A stretch of DNA of 64,000 nt from Lithobates sylvaticus (taxonomy: Eukaryota; Chordata; Amphibia; Anura; Ranidae): the NCBI GenBank assembly GCA_028564925.1, contig CM053029.1, positions 585,208,731-585,272,730 on the forward strand, written 5' to 3'. The notes under the pieces were generated by a model. The model searched no databases, had not been told where the DNA came from, and saw only the letters and a list, made by a program, of their open reading frames with translations. How positions within the stretch are numbered: the stretch's first letter is position 1; each line of letters begins with the position of its first letter. Shown one piece after another: positions 11,457 to 22,001 of this stretch. A program made the translations under genes and the position numbers.

Positions 11457-11927
11457 GGCCCCTTTCACACTGGGGCGGTTTTCAGGCGGTACAGCGCTAA
11501 AAATAGCGCCTGTACAGCGCCTGAAAAAAACGGCCCCATTTACTCCAGTGTGAAAGCCGGCGTGCTTTCACACTGGAGCGGTGCGCTAGCAGGACGGTAA
11601 AAAATGTCCTGCTAGCAGCATCTTTGGAGCGGTATAGGAGCGGTGTATTCACCGCTCCTATACCGCTCCTACCCATTGAAATCAATGGGACACCGCGGCA
11701 ATACTGCCGCAATACCGCCGCAATACCGCCACTAAGCGCCGCTATGGCGGTGCTTTGGGGGGATTTTAACCCTTTTTCGGCCGCTCGCGGTGCGGTTTTA
11801 CCCCCGCGAGCGGCCGAAAAAGGGTTAAAATCCCCCCAAATCCCACGGCTAAAGTGACGGTAAAGCAGCGCTAAATATAGCGCTGCTTTACCGTCGCCGC
11901 AGCTCCCGCCCCAGTGTGAAAGGGGCC
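11457..11927. mobile_element. Palindromic MITE (GGCCCCTTTCACACTGGGGCGG ends)
   Basis: The ends GGCCCCTTTCACACTGGGGC and GCCCCAGTGTGAAAGGGGCC are inverted repeats of about 22 bp. Internal palindromes occur throughout, including a 33-bp perfect stem at 11757-11837. A second copy runs off the window from 63642. No coding sequence is present. Confidence 0.75.
11757..11837. repeat. 33-bp perfect inverted repeat with 15-base loop
   Basis: The arms at 11757-11789 and 11805-11837 are exactly complementary (outer bases GGGGGGATTTTAACCC, inner bases GGCCGCTCGCG). As RNA this would be a long perfect hairpin of precursor-miRNA size. Confidence 0.8.
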
Positions 11928-12133
11928 TAGCAATCATGGCGATACCTCACATGTGTGGCTTGAGCACCGTTTACATATGTGAGCGTAACTTACATATGCG
12001 TTCGCTTCCGCAGGGTGCTTTCAATTTTTTTCAAAGAATGTAAACATCCCTTGTAATAGAAATAAGCATGACAGGTCCTATTTAATGAGAGATCTGGGGT
12101 CTTTTTGACCCCAGATCTTTCCTTTACCTTTAA

Positions 12134-12256
12134 CCGCCTCCCGCCTGCCGTATAGACAAATCACGGCGGAGCTAGGCGGCTCTCATTCTGGGTCGACGTC
12201 AAAGGACATCACCCAGTCTTTCCGCAATCACTGGCTCGTGGGAGCGGCAGCATTCC
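12134..12256. repeat. Start of a further TTAA element, cut off by a MITE
   Basis: TTAACCGCCTCCCGCC has the same kind of opening as the other TTAA elements. The sequence stops where the CTCCCAAC element begins. Confidence 0.45.
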
Positions 12257-12635
12257 CATAGCTCCCAACTGTCCCTGATTTCGAGGGACTGTCCCTGATT
12301 TGGAGCAATGTCCCTCTGTCCCTCTTTCCTCCTCATTTGTCCCTCATTTTGGTCTGATCCATATAGTTGTATATAAAATGCACTTTTTATCTTTCAAAAA
12401 GTGTTTCCCAGCGCTAAACCTTTCATCTGATTTCTAAATTGCTGCATTTGTAAATTCCAAAAACCAATATAAAGGAATAGTAGTGGTAAAAAAAAAAAAA
12501 AAGCCCTTGTGTGTTTAACTAATCTTTTTTTGTATACTTCTTCTTTAAGGGGGTGTGGCAAGGGGTGTGTCCTATGCCTACATACTTTTGCTAATAGGTG
12601 TCCCTCGTTCCCATCTCAAAAAGTTGGGGGGGTAA
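12257..12635 (+). mobile_element. CTCCCAAC-ended MITE
   Basis: A copy of the family from CATAGCTCCCAACTG to AAAGTTGGGGGGGTAATG, with the uninterrupted TTTAAGGGG site in its middle. Confidence 0.7.
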
Positions 12636-13097
12636 TGCATTCACACTTCAGCGTTTTGAATCGCGGGCAAATTTTCCGCAAATCTGCCGGCGATTTGAAA
12701 GCACCGATGTGTGAATGACAAAATTATGGGATTCGCATTTGAGATGCCATTCATTTGAATGACACCTGAAATCTTGGTGCGGGTCCGCCGCTGGGACCAC
12801 TTTTATTAGATGCAGACTTGCCCACGGTACAAAAAAAGGTAGCTGCTGCTACAACAACGGCATTCAACGCCAAAGTAATTACGTAAATGTACTGTGGGCG
12901 GTCGGCAAGTGGGATTTAACACGTGTGCAAAAACGGCTCTGGCAGCAAAAGGGTTAAACCAAGGTCAGTTATCATCTATATGGGCCAGTTCACATCAGGA
13001 GTTTGTTTCTGTGCGATTCACATGCAACCCCGGTGCAGTGCGATTTCAGCCCATTCATTTGAATGGTTTGAAATTGCGCTGGACCGCAGCAAAAGTA
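12636..13097. repeat. Mixed repeat fragments, no gene
   Basis: The stretch holds pieces with GCCCATTCATTTGAATGG-type palindromic words and GGACCGCAG, which look like degraded MITE fragments. No ORF of note was seen. Confidence 0.35.
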
Positions 13098-13114
13098 GTG
13101 CATAAAGACGTGGA

Positions 13115-13378
13115 ATGAGCGAGTTCGGGGTGAAGGAACTTGACTGGCCTGCACAGAGTTCTGACCTCAACTTGATAGACCACCTTTGGGATGAATTAGA
13201 GCAGAGACTGCGAGCCAGGCCTTCTTGTCCAACATCAGTGCCTGACCTCACAAATGCGCTTCTGGAAAAATGGTCAAACATTCCTATAGACACACTTCTA
13301 AACCTTGTGGACGGCCTTCCCAGAAGAGTTGAAGCTGTTATAGCTGGAAGGGGGGGGGGGGGGGCAACTCAATATTGA
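13115..13378 (+). pseudogene. Tc1 transposase C-terminal fragment (element D)
   Basis: About 87 residues match the end of a Tc1 DDE transposase. ELDWPAQSSDLNLIDHLWDE corresponds to the usual DWPAQSPDLNPIEHLWDE block, with Pro to Ser and Leu substitutions and Glu to Asp at the catalytic position. The helix-turn-helix domain and the first two catalytic Asp residues are absent. It is a dead fragment. Confidence 0.85.
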
Positions 13379-13391
13379 ACCCTACGGACTA

Positions 13392-13810
13392 AGCCCCCGT
13401 ACACACGGTCGAAAATTCCGACCACAAAATCCATCTGATTTTTTCCGACGGATTTTGTCCGACACTGGTGTTGCATACACACGGTCGGACAAAGTTGTCA
13501 GAAAATCCGATTAACGTGGTGACGTTCGTTGCGTACGACGGAACTACGTAGAGGCTATTAGCCAATAGCTTTGGTCTCGTAATTTGATCTGAGCATGCGT
13601 GGCACTTTGTCCGTCGGAATTCTCTACACACGATCGGAAAAAGTCCGATCGGATTTTGTTGTCGGAAAATTTGAGAGCAGGATCTCAAATTTTTTCCGTT
13701 GGAAGTTCCGACAGAAAAAGTCAGATGGAGCCCACACACAGGCGGATTTTCCGACAACATGGTCCGATCGGACATTTTCCGTCGGAATATCCGACCGTGT
13801 GTACGGGGCA
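13392..13810. mobile_element. Harbinger-type MITE, copy 2
   Basis: It runs from AGCCCCCGTACACACGGTCG to CCGACCGTGTGTACGGGGCA, inserted in Tc1 element D between GGACTAA and TTAGACTGG (a TWA-type target with one difference). It shares GAGCATGCGTGGCACTTTGT with the right end of the autonomous Harbinger at 62208. Confidence 0.85.
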
Positions 13811-13882
13811 TTAGACTGGGATGCCATTAAAGTTCATGTGTGTGTAAAGGCAGGTGTCCCAATACTTTTGACAATATAGTGG

Positions 13883-14336
13883 ATTTGTATCTCGGGGTCC
13901 TGAGCCAATCGGGTTGAGCAGCACAAACTGCCAAAACGTTATTAGTAGATTTGCTTGAGTAACGAGCGGTGCGGCTCTCTGCGACACATGGAATGCTGGA
14001 TGTCGGCTCGTTAGGCGGCACACTCGGGGATCGGTAAGGTGAATCGCTCCATTTTAAGATCATTGTTCTGCAGCAGTTTTTTTTTTTTCGAGTCGCCTAA
14101 CTACTCCTGGCACAGCAGGTGCGGAACAATGAGAGCGCGCCACCTTAAGGGACAATCGAACGCAGCAAACGGATCGCAGGAATGATATTTTAGGGCTGTA
14201 AACTGCTTTTAGGAGCAAAATAATATTCCTGCACCTGGGGCTCCGGGATGATGTCTTGTGGTTGAGAAACTTACAAGCCAAAAAAAAAAACAAGCGCCAG
14301 TTTGTTCTACATTCAGATCGCACGTTACACGCTTCT
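13883..14336. other. Gene-free stretch
   Basis: No repeat family or coding region was recognised. It contains a T run and looks like single-copy DNA. Confidence 0.35.
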
Positions 14337-14340
14337 TTAA

Positions 14341-15630
14341 CCACTTAAGGACCGAGCCTCTTTTTGAGATTTGTTGTTTACAAGTTAAAAACAGTTTGTT
14401 TTTGCTAGAAAATGACTTAGAACCCCCAAACATTATACATTTTTTTTCTAACACCCTAGAGAATAAAATGGCGGTCGTTGCAATACTTTCTGTCACACCG
14501 TATTTGCGCAGCGGTCTTACAAGCGCAATTTTGAGAACAAATACTTTTTAATTGACAACAGTAAAGTTACCCGAATTTTTTTTTATATTAAGAAAGATAA
14601 TGTTAATTATAATATAAAGCTATGAGTAAGCACTTAGTGCGAAACGTGTCAGTTTTGTACCCCCCCCCTTTTTTCGTTCTGCTGTGGACCATTATATTTG
14701 ATGTGATTCTTATTTTTCAATAAATTACATGGGATTTTATCTTTTTCTGGTGTGCGGCTGTCCAGAGTTCTTCTACTGCTTCCTGCCAAAGATAATGTTA
14801 CACCGAGTAAATTGATACCCAACATGTCACGCTTCAAAATTGCGCCCGCTCATGGAATGGCGACAAACTTTTACCCTTAAAAATCTCTATAGGCGACGTT
14901 CAATTTTTTTTACATGTTTTGAGTTACAGAGGAGGTCTAGGGCTAGAATTATTGCTCTCGTTCTACCGATCGCAGCGATACCTCACATGTGTGGTTTGAA
15001 CACCGTTTTCATATGCGGGCGCTACTCGCGTATGCGTTCGCTTCTGCACACGAGCTCGGCGGGACGGGGCGTGTTTCAAAATTAGTTTTTTTTTATTTAT
15101 TTTACTTAAAATTTTAAAAAAAATTAATTGTGTCCCATTTATTCCTATTACAAGAAATGTAAACATCTCTTGTAATAGAAAAAAAACATGACAGGACCTC
15201 TTAAATATGAGATCTGGGGGTCAAAAAGACCTCATATCTCATATTTACACTAAAATGCGATAAAAAAAAAAATAAATAAATAAATAAAAAGTTGTCATTT
15301 AAAAAAATAAAAATAAAAATAAAAAAAAATGTCCCTTTTACAGCTATGGGCGGAAGTGACGTTTTGACGTCGCTTCTGCCCTGCAATGGTATGAAGACAG
15401 GTGGGGGCCATCTTCCCCTCACTCGTCTCCATACCCAGCAAGGAAGAGCATCCGATCGCCTCCACCGCTGCCGACCACTCCGGATAGTAGGAGGAGGGCA
15501 CCGAAGCGCGGCGGGAGGGCCCCTCTCCCACCGCCGATAAAAGTCATCTTGCGGCGAATCCGCCACAGAGACCACCATTATCGGAAACCAGGCCGCCGGC
15601 TGACGAAGAGGATACCGGGGTTATGGCAAC
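14341..15630. mobile_element. TTAA-flanked MITE, family C, 3' end unclear
   Basis: It begins at TTAACCACTTAAGGACCGAG (TTAA 14337-14340) and carries CACACCGTATTTGCGCAGC, AACATGTCACGCTTCAAAAT and CGATACCTCACATGTGTGG. A short retroposon-like insert (14606-14787) lies inside. The right boundary could not be fixed. Confidence 0.55.
14606..14787 (+). mobile_element. Short retroposon-like insert with 13-bp target duplication
   Basis: AAAGATAATGTTA occurs on both sides (14593-14605 and 14788-14800), and removing the insert restores the family C text. The 182-bp insert includes a C run and an AATAAA (within TTTTTCAATAAATTACATG). Long duplications of this kind are typical of LINE-mediated retroposition. 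The family was not identified. Confidence 0.65.
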
Positions 15631-16075
15631 TAGTCATGGGTGCCTTTACTGCACCTATGACCAGGTGGAAACCTCAGTACAGCCCAGCCAGACTGATGCC
15701 AAAGTAAATCCTGTACAATTAACCTCCAGAACTCCGTTACAGTTCGGAGAAAAACTAAATTTGCACTGATAGCGCACTTGGTAAAAGTGTGACCGCTACA
15801 TACAAGTGATATTGCAGCCAGAAAATTCATGGAAAAAAGTGAATGGAACTAAAATGTATATAAAATGTCCTAAAAAATCAAATTAAAAAAGATCCAGAAA
15901 AAAACATAAATAGCCCAAAAGATCCTAAAATATGATAGTCCATCATGAAGAATGAATCTCATAAAATGGAAATCACCCGTGGAAAAACAAAATGTGATGA
16001 AACTTTACCATCGCTGTGTGATCCACCACCAAAATATAAAGCCAGCACACTTACCACCAGACATTGTGGACTCAT
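15631..16075. other. Gene-free stretch
   Basis: No element was recognised and no convincing ORF is present. It is the host DNA into which the hAT MITE at 16084 inserted. Confidence 0.35.
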
Positions 16076-16083
16076 ATACTGAT

Positions 16084-16451
16084 CAGGGGCGGACTGACAA
16101 CTCATGGGGCCCCCGGGCAATAGGAGATTATGGGGCCCCCAGGCAATCAGAGATTATGGGGCCACACAGTATACACACTCAGTATACAATCACACAGTAT
16201 AAACATACATGTATATACAGACATGTTTCTATTGGCTGAGAAGGTACTGGAGAGGTAGGGCAGCTATAATCTCGGGATTTTTAGACCAAAAGGATGTCGG
16301 TAAGGGACATTTCCGAAATAGATGTAAAAAAAAACACAGATTTTTACATACTGTCCCTGGTTTTACTTAGGCTGGCAACCCTGATGGGGCCCCCTAGTGG
16401 CCCGGGGCCCTCGGGCAGTGCCCGAGTAGTCTAATGGTCAGTCCGCCGCTG
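16084..16451. mobile_element. hAT-type MITE (CAGGGGCGGACTGAC ends)
   Basis: The ends CAGGGGCGGACTGAC and GTCAGTCCGCCGCTG are inverted with one mismatch. The 8-bp flank ATACTGAT is exact on both sides (16076-16083 and 16452-16459). The interior repeats GGGGCCC words. Confidence 0.9.
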
Positions 16452-17139
16452 ATACTGATATTGGAGTCAACTACACAGTTACAGGGAATCACCCCAATCT
16501 TATCCAGCACTCCCAGGTGTTTGTTAGCAAATTCACCAACCCAGAATTGGATGGAAAGATTTAACCCTCAGAAGGTAGGCTGCAAACCACATTAGACTGG
16601 TAGGCAACTCTCGAGCATACAGTGCCTTGAAAACGTATTCATACCCCTTAAAATTTTCCACATTTTCTCATGTTACAACCAAACACGTAAATGTATTTTA
16701 TTGGGATTTTATGTGATAGACCAACACAAAGTGGCACATAATTGTGAAGTGGAAGGAAAATAATAAATGGTTTTCAATTTTTTTTTTACAAATAAAAATG
16801 TGGAAAGTGTGGCGTGCATTTGTATTCAGCCCCCTTTACTCCAATACCCCTAACTAAAATCTACTGGAACCAATTGCCTTCAGAAGTCACCTAAAGTATA
16901 TCACAAAAGTAAGTACACCCCCTCACATTTTTGTAAATATTTCATTATACCTTTTCATGTGACAACACTGAAGAAATGACACTTTGCTACAATGTAAAGT
17001 AGTGAGTGTACAGCTTGTATAACAGTGTAAATTTGCTGTCCCCTCAAAATAACTCAACACACAGCCATTAATGTCCAAACCGCTGCATCTAAAGGTGAGT
17101 ACACCTCTAAGTGAAAAGGTCCAAATTGGGCCCAAAGTG

Positions 17140-18595
17140 TCAATATTTTTTGTATGGAGACCATTATTTTCCAGCACTGCCTTAACCCTCTTAGGCATGG
17201 AGTTCACCAGAGCTTCACAGGTTGCCACTGGAGTCCTCTTCCACTCCTCCATGACGACATCACTGAGCTGGTGGATGTTAGAGACCTTGCGCTCCTCCAC
17301 CTTCCGTTTGAGGATGCCCCACAGATGCTCAATAGGGTTTAGGTCTGGAGACATGCTTGGCCAGTCCATAACCTTTACCCTCAGCTTCTTTAGCAAGGCA
17401 GTGGTCATCTTAAGCCCCATACACACGCGCGGACAATCCGTGGACCAGGTCCGTCGGACCATGTCCGTCATACTTTGTCTGATGTTGGTTTTGCGTACAC
17501 ACGATCGGACAAAGTTGTCGGAAAATCCGATCATTCTGAACGTGGTGACGTTTGTTGCCTACGACGGGACTACGTAGAGGCTAGTAGCCAATAGCTTTGG
17601 TCTTGTAATGTGATCTGAGCATGCGTAGCACTTTGTCCGGTCGGACAAGCGTACACACGCTCGGATTTGGTGTGATCGGACCGGGTTGACGGCAAATCTT
17701 TCCAGCAGGAGATAAGACTTTGTCCGACGGACAAACCGACGAACACTGTCCGATGGTGCATACACACGGTCTGATTTTTCAACAACCTTGTCCGATCGGA
17801 CCAAATTGATGAAAAAGTCCGACCGTGTGTATGGGGCTTTAGAGGTGTGTTTGGGGTCGTTATCATGTTGGAATACTGCCCTGCGGCCCAGTCTCCAAAA
17901 GGAGGGGATCATGGTCTGCTTCAGTATGTCACAGTACATTTCGGTATTCATGGTTCCCTCAATGAACTGTAGCTCCCCAGTGCCAGCAGCACTCATGCAG
18001 CCCCAGACCATGACACTCCCACCACCATGCTTGACTGTAGACAAGACACACTTGTCTTGTACTCCTCACCTAGTTGCCGCCACACACGCTTGTCACCATC
18101 TGAACCAAATAAGCTTATCTTGGTCTCATCAGACCACAGGACATGGTTCCAGTAATCCATGTCCTTAGTCTGCTTGTCTTCAGCAAACTCTTTGCAGGCT
18201 TTATTGTACATCATCTTTAGAAGAGGCTTCCTTCTGGTATGACAGCCACGCAGACCAATTTGATGCAGTGTGTGGCATATGGTCTGAGCACTGACAGGCT
18301 GACCCCCCCCCACCCCTTCAACCTCTGCAGTAATGCTGGCGGCACTCATACGTCTATTTCCCAAAAACAACCTCTGGATACGACGTAGAGAACGTGCACT
18401 CAACTTCTTTGGTGGACCATGGCGAGGCCTGTTCTGAGTGGAACCTGTCCTGTTAAACCGACGTATGGTCTTGGCCACCGTGCTGCAGCTCAGTTTCAGG
18501 GTCTTGGCAATCTTCTTATAGCCTAGGCCATCTTTATGTAGAGCAACAATTCTTTTTTTCAGATCCTCAGAGAGTTCTTTGCCATGAGGTGCCAT
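17140..18595 (-). pseudogene. Tc1 transposase (element B), interrupted
   Basis: The start MAPHGKELSEDLKKRIVALH is the conserved N-terminus of this family, followed by paired-type helix-turn-helix text. The first catalytic block is VLWSDETKISLFG, the second is [14 protein letters not shown] and the third is MDWPSMSPDLNPIEHLWG, so all three DDE blocks survive. The gene is dead. One base appears lost near 18053 (the frame changes before [13 protein letters not shown]). A Harbinger MITE lies exactly between HTSK and MTTALLKKLRV. An extra base near 17145 removes the normal stop after NNGLHTK. The encoded protein would cut and paste DNA at TA dinucleotides in the nucleus. Confidence 0.9.
17413..17838. 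mobile_element. Harbinger-type MITE, copy 3, inside Tc1 element B
   Basis: The 14-bp ends AGCCCCATACACAC and GTGTGTATGGGGCT are perfect. The target TTA is duplicated (17410-17412 and 17839-17841). Removing it restores the Tc1 codons for SKMTTA. The right half (GAGCATGCGTAGCACTTTGT, CCAGCAGGAGATAAGACTTT) matches the right end of the autonomous Harbinger at 62196-62423. Confidence 0.93.
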
Positions 18596-19040
18596 GTTGA
18601 ACTTCCAGTGACCAGTATAAGAGAGTGAGAGCGATAACACCAAATTTAACACACCTGCTCCCCATTCACACCTGAGACCTTATAACACTAACCAGTCACA
18701 AGACACCGGGGAGGGAAAATGGCTAATTGGGTCCAATTTGGACATTTTCACTTAGGGGTGTACTCACTTTTGTTGCCAGCGGTTTAGACATTACTGGCTG
18801 TGTGTTGAGTTATTTTTAGGGGACAGCTAATTGACACTGTTATACAAGCTGTACACTCACTACTTTACATTGTAGCAAAGTGTAATTTCTTGTGAGGGGT
18901 GCACTTAGGGGGTGTAGTTTGTGAGATACTGCAATTAGTAAATAGAGTCTACCTGTGTGTAATTTAATCTCAGTATAAACACAGCTGTTCTGTGTAGCGC
19001 TCAGAGGTTTGTTAGAGAACCTTAGTGAACAAACAGCATC

Positions 19041-19851
19041 ATGAATGCCAAGGAACACACCAGACAGGTCAGGGATAAAATTGTGGAGAAGTTTAAAGCA
19101 GGGTTAGGTTATAAAAGAATATCGCAATCTTCGAACATCTCACGGAGCTCTGTTCAATCCATCATCGGAAAATGGAAAGAGTATGGCACAACTGCAAACC
19201 TACCAAGACATGGCCGTCCACCTAAACTGACCGGCCGGGCAAGGAGAGCATTCATCAGAGAAGCAGCCAAGAGGTCCATGGTAACTCTGGAGGAGCTGCA
19301 GAGATCCACAGCTCAGGTGGGAGAATCTGTCCATAGGACAACTATTAGTCGTGCTCTCCACAAATCTGGCCTTTATGGAAGAGTGACAAGAAGAAAGACA
19401 TTGTTAAATAAAAGCCATAAGAAGTCATGTTTGCAGTTTGCAAGAAGCCATGTGGGGGACACAGCAAACATGTGGAAGAAGGTGCTCTGGTCAGATGAGA
19501 CCAAAATTTAACTTTTTGGCCTAAAAGAAAAACGCTATGTGTGGAGGAAAACTAACACTGCACATTACCCAGAACACACCATCCCCCACTGTGAAACATG
19601 GTGGTGGCAGCATCATTGTGTGGGGATGCTTTTCTTCAGCAGGGACAGGGAAGCTGGTCAGAGTTGATGGGAAGATGGATGGAGCCAAATACAGGGCAAT
19701 CTTAGAAGAAAACCTGTTAGAGTCTGCAAAAGACTTGAGACTGAGGCGGAGGTTCACCTTGCAGCAGAACAACGACCCTAAACATACAGCCAGAGCTACA
19801 ATGGAATGGTTTATATCAAAGCATATTCATGTGTTAGAATGGCCCAGTTAC
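19041..19851 (+). pseudogene. Tc1 transposase (element A), truncated
   Basis: Translation starts MNAKEHTRQVRDKIVEKFKA and continues through a helix-turn-helix region and the linker GRPPKLTGRARR. The first catalytic block is VLWSDETKI, where a stop codon (19510) replaces the following Glu. A frame change follows, then [14 protein letters not shown] and the second block [10 protein letters not shown]. The sequence ends at HVLEWPS, just before the block that would carry the third catalytic residue. The full family protein is about 340 residues, so this copy lacks its last fifth and cannot be active. Confidence 0.9.
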
Positions 19852-20659
19852 TGTTGATATCACAATTATACAAGGTTAGCTATGAAACCAAGCACGCTGC
19901 TTAATAAAACAAAGTCTTATTTATTTCCCAAGAAAATAGGAAACGCTAACATTAAAATACTAAAGAAAGATATTACAAACAGATAACAGAACATATAATA
20001 CAAGAACATCAAAGATACTTATCACACGGCCTCCTCGGCTGGGCTTAAAATGGTAGAGAGATAGCCATGAGGTTCAAAATGGTGGAGAGCCATGCGACTC
20101 AGGCACAAGCCAAGAGCGATAAGGGTAGAGACAGAGAGAGATGCCACTTAGAGGGCCACCAGCGAAAAAGGGATGAAATTCCTCCTGTGTGCCCTTTTTA
20201 CACATTTATCCAGACCCATTCGTAACCACCCCCACTAGCTTCCTGTCCAATGAGCTATTGCCAAGAGGTAGTCCTTTTAATATCCTATATTACTGTCTGT
20301 CCTGCTGTATTGGCCTCTAGGGGCAGCATTGTCCATGTATCATGAATCTGTATCCTGGGTCAATCTTTAATGCCTTTGATCTTTTGATCTTCTGTAGCAG
20401 GACATTCATCAATCATCTTGTCAGCTATGGTCCCTTTCAAATTTGCATTATAGCAACAGACGATCTGGAGCCCAGAGCTGTTCAAAGATATTCCAGACCG
20501 CCCCCAGGAAAGCAAATGCTTGGTTGTATCAACCAGAACGAAACTCAGACCTTTTAAAGCCATGGAACTGCAAGTATCAGCATGGCTGATCTTTGGGAAT
20601 AGGAAACAGATATGTAGAAACTCCAGAAATATGACATTAGACCATGTTGCCTTCCAACA
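19852..20659 (-). mobile_element. Probable solo LTR (minus strand), fossil
   Basis: On the minus strand the segment begins TGTTGGAAGGC and ends TGATATCAACA. It contains a TATA-like GTAAAAAGGGC in the middle and an AATAAA followed by GACTTTGTTTTATT about 60 bases before its end, which is LTR-like U3-R-U5 order. No coding part is attached. Matching target duplications were not found, so the call is tentative. It abuts the broken end of Tc1 element A. Confidence 0.4.
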
Positions 20660-21377
20660 ATGAGAGAGCCCAGCACACTGATTGGATTGGACCCTGGTAG
20701 ATCTGCCATTGCACCACAGTCAAAAAACAAACTTCCATTTGACCCCCCCTAACCATTAAAAAAATTGAACACAAGTTATGAAAATTAAAATTTTTGAACA
20801 AAAATTCTACTGGAGAATAGGCAACTTTTAGGGTCGTCTCTAACCTTAGACGTGATTGCCGATTTGTTTCATTGTTGGATTTTGAAAAATAGAAAAACCA
20901 AAAAGGTGCTTCCCCCCCCCCCCCCCCTCCTTCACACTCTTCTAATGGATCTACATTTTCGAGGCTGCGCCCTCCGGCTCGGGAAGACCCTGAAGTAAAG
21001 CAGATGACATACAGAGTCATTCTCCATGCTTCTTAGATACACCTACAAGCTCTTCAAATTGAATACCGCTCAGAGACATAAAGTTCAGAGTGAGAATGCA
21101 GAAAAAACGCGGAATCCTTCCCAAACTGCCAAATAACATTCCTGTATTTATAGAAAAATAAAAAAAAAAAGTAACCGAAAATTGCATATTGTGCCCTTAA
21201 TGTGCATCATACTTAGTGTGAACCTTTCATTAGCGTGCTGAAAAAATACCACAAATTCAATAATTTGAAGCAAAAGGTTAATGGTGTTATTACAACTATT
21301 ATGCCTTTTAAAATCATTATCCTCTTGTATTTGTATGTGTGGATTACCTTCACCTTTCTCTGAACCCACTTTACCAG
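20660..21377. other. Gene-free stretch, probably host intron
   Basis: No repeat family was recognised apart from a C run (about 20911-20928). The end of the stretch is pyrimidine-rich and leads into the exon candidate at 21378. Confidence 0.4.
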
Positions 21378-21521
21378 CTGTTTGCCTCAGCCATAAAGTT
21401 TGCTGAACACCATCTAAGGGATCGGATAAATGCCACGTTTTATCAATCAAGCCTTGGGGGATATTCAGCTTTCCCAGAACCCGAGGACTACGAGGAGCTC
21501 ATTGCAAAGTTCCTATTTTGA
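21378..21521 (+). CDS. Candidate host terminal coding exon, unknown protein
   Basis: A strong 3' splice site (pyrimidine-rich CCTTCACCTTTCTCTGAACC, then TTACCAG at 21371-21377) is followed by 47 codons in phase 0 and a TGA. The peptide starts LFASAIKFAEHHLRDR, continues INATFYQSSLGGY and ends EDYEELIAKFLF. The composition is that of an ordinary soluble protein with acidic and hydrophobic residues and no repeat bias, and it matches no mobile element in the window. I do not recognise the protein. If real it would be the last exon of a host gene whose other exons lie upstream, perhaps outside the window. It could also be a chance open stretch, since only 141 bases support it. Confidence 0.4.
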   Translation: MFASAIKFAEHHLRDRINATFYQSSLGGYSAFPEPEDYEELIAKFLF

Positions 21522-21639
21522 TTTTTAAATTGGTCATCAGCGAAACACTTACTTAATGTCAACGCGCAAAAGTGATGTATCGGAAAGGCACGCCGGGGCG
21601 AAGGAAGTGCACGTCACACACTTTGAGTTCTCTCAAGGT

Positions 21640-22000
21640 TTGGAGGTCAGAGCGAGAACTACTTCTGGAATGTTAAATGTTCAGGTTATAGTTTATATAA
21701 AGAGGAATAAAAAAATGGTTTATTGATTTATCCACTTGAACTCCGTAAGATTCCCCCCCCCCCCCCCCATCACCAGGCCCTTTTTTGAGATACTGCGTTA
21801 CTTACTTTAAGACCAGCCGCCGTCATTATACTGCAACAGGTTGGCTCTCCTGGGCGAATCGCCGTAGGTGTATGTCGGCCGCTTTAAGAGCGATGGGGGG
21901 GGGGCGCGCTCGTGATGCACGTGTCCGGCGGCCACCATGACTGCCCGCCACCCGCAATGACCACCGGCCACCCGCGATCGCTCCACAGGGAGCCAGAACG
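21640..22000 (+). repeat. Repeat segment, inverted partner of 6797-7137
   Basis: It shares with 6797-7137, reversed, the words GAGCGAGAACTACTTCTGGA, GACCAGCCGCCGTCATTATA and GATCGCTCCACAGGGAGCCA. It includes a long C run at 21752-21768. Confidence 0.6.
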
Positions 22001-22001
22001 G

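Larger units (their letters stand above)
11122..12129. mobile_element. TTAA-flanked MITE, family C, hosting a palindromic MITE
   Basis: It starts TTAACCACTTTAAGACC (TTAA 11118-11121). It contains GAGAATAAAATGGCGGT, AACATGTCACGCTT and GATACCTCACATGTGTGG, shared with 14341-15630. TTAA at 12130-12133 marks the right side. The palindromic element 11457-11927 is inserted in it. Confidence 0.6.
13098..13882 (+). mobile_element. Tc1-like element D, 3' remnant
   Basis: Only the transposase C-terminus and right end remain. The coding part (to about 13378) reads TDWPAQSSDLNLIDHLW-like text, the third catalytic block of Tc1 transposases, and ends GGGGATQY before a stop. The right end contains GGTGTCCCAATACTTTTGAC, a Tc1 terminal repeat type. 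A Harbinger MITE (13392-13810) splits the two. Confidence 0.8.
16894..18931 (-). mobile_element. Tc1-like element B, inserted in element A
   Basis: The left end has TATCACAAAAGTAAGTACAC and the right end GGTGTAGTTTGTGAGATACTG, with long inverted repeats that both contain CATTGTAGCAAAGTGT. It sits at a TA target in element A (TA on the left, CA on the right). A 426-bp Harbinger MITE interrupts its transposase. Confidence 0.88.
16620..19851 (+). mobile_element. Tc1-like element A, interrupted and 3'-truncated
   Basis: The left end CAGTGCCTTGAAAACGTATT follows TA. The long terminal repeat text (GATAGACCAACACAAAGTGG, CCAATTGCCTTCAGAAGTC) is a known vertebrate Tc1 type. Tc1 element B (16894-18931) is inserted in its leader. 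Joining the flanks restores CACCTAATTAGTAAATAG. The transposase follows at 19041. The right third, including the right terminal repeat, is missing after 19851, where an LTR-like sequence begins. Confidence 0.88.

Noticed and set aside
18840-19058. 72-codon minus-strand ORF at the Tc1 A/B junction
   Set aside because: It lies in terminal repeat and leader sequence of two Tc1 elements.
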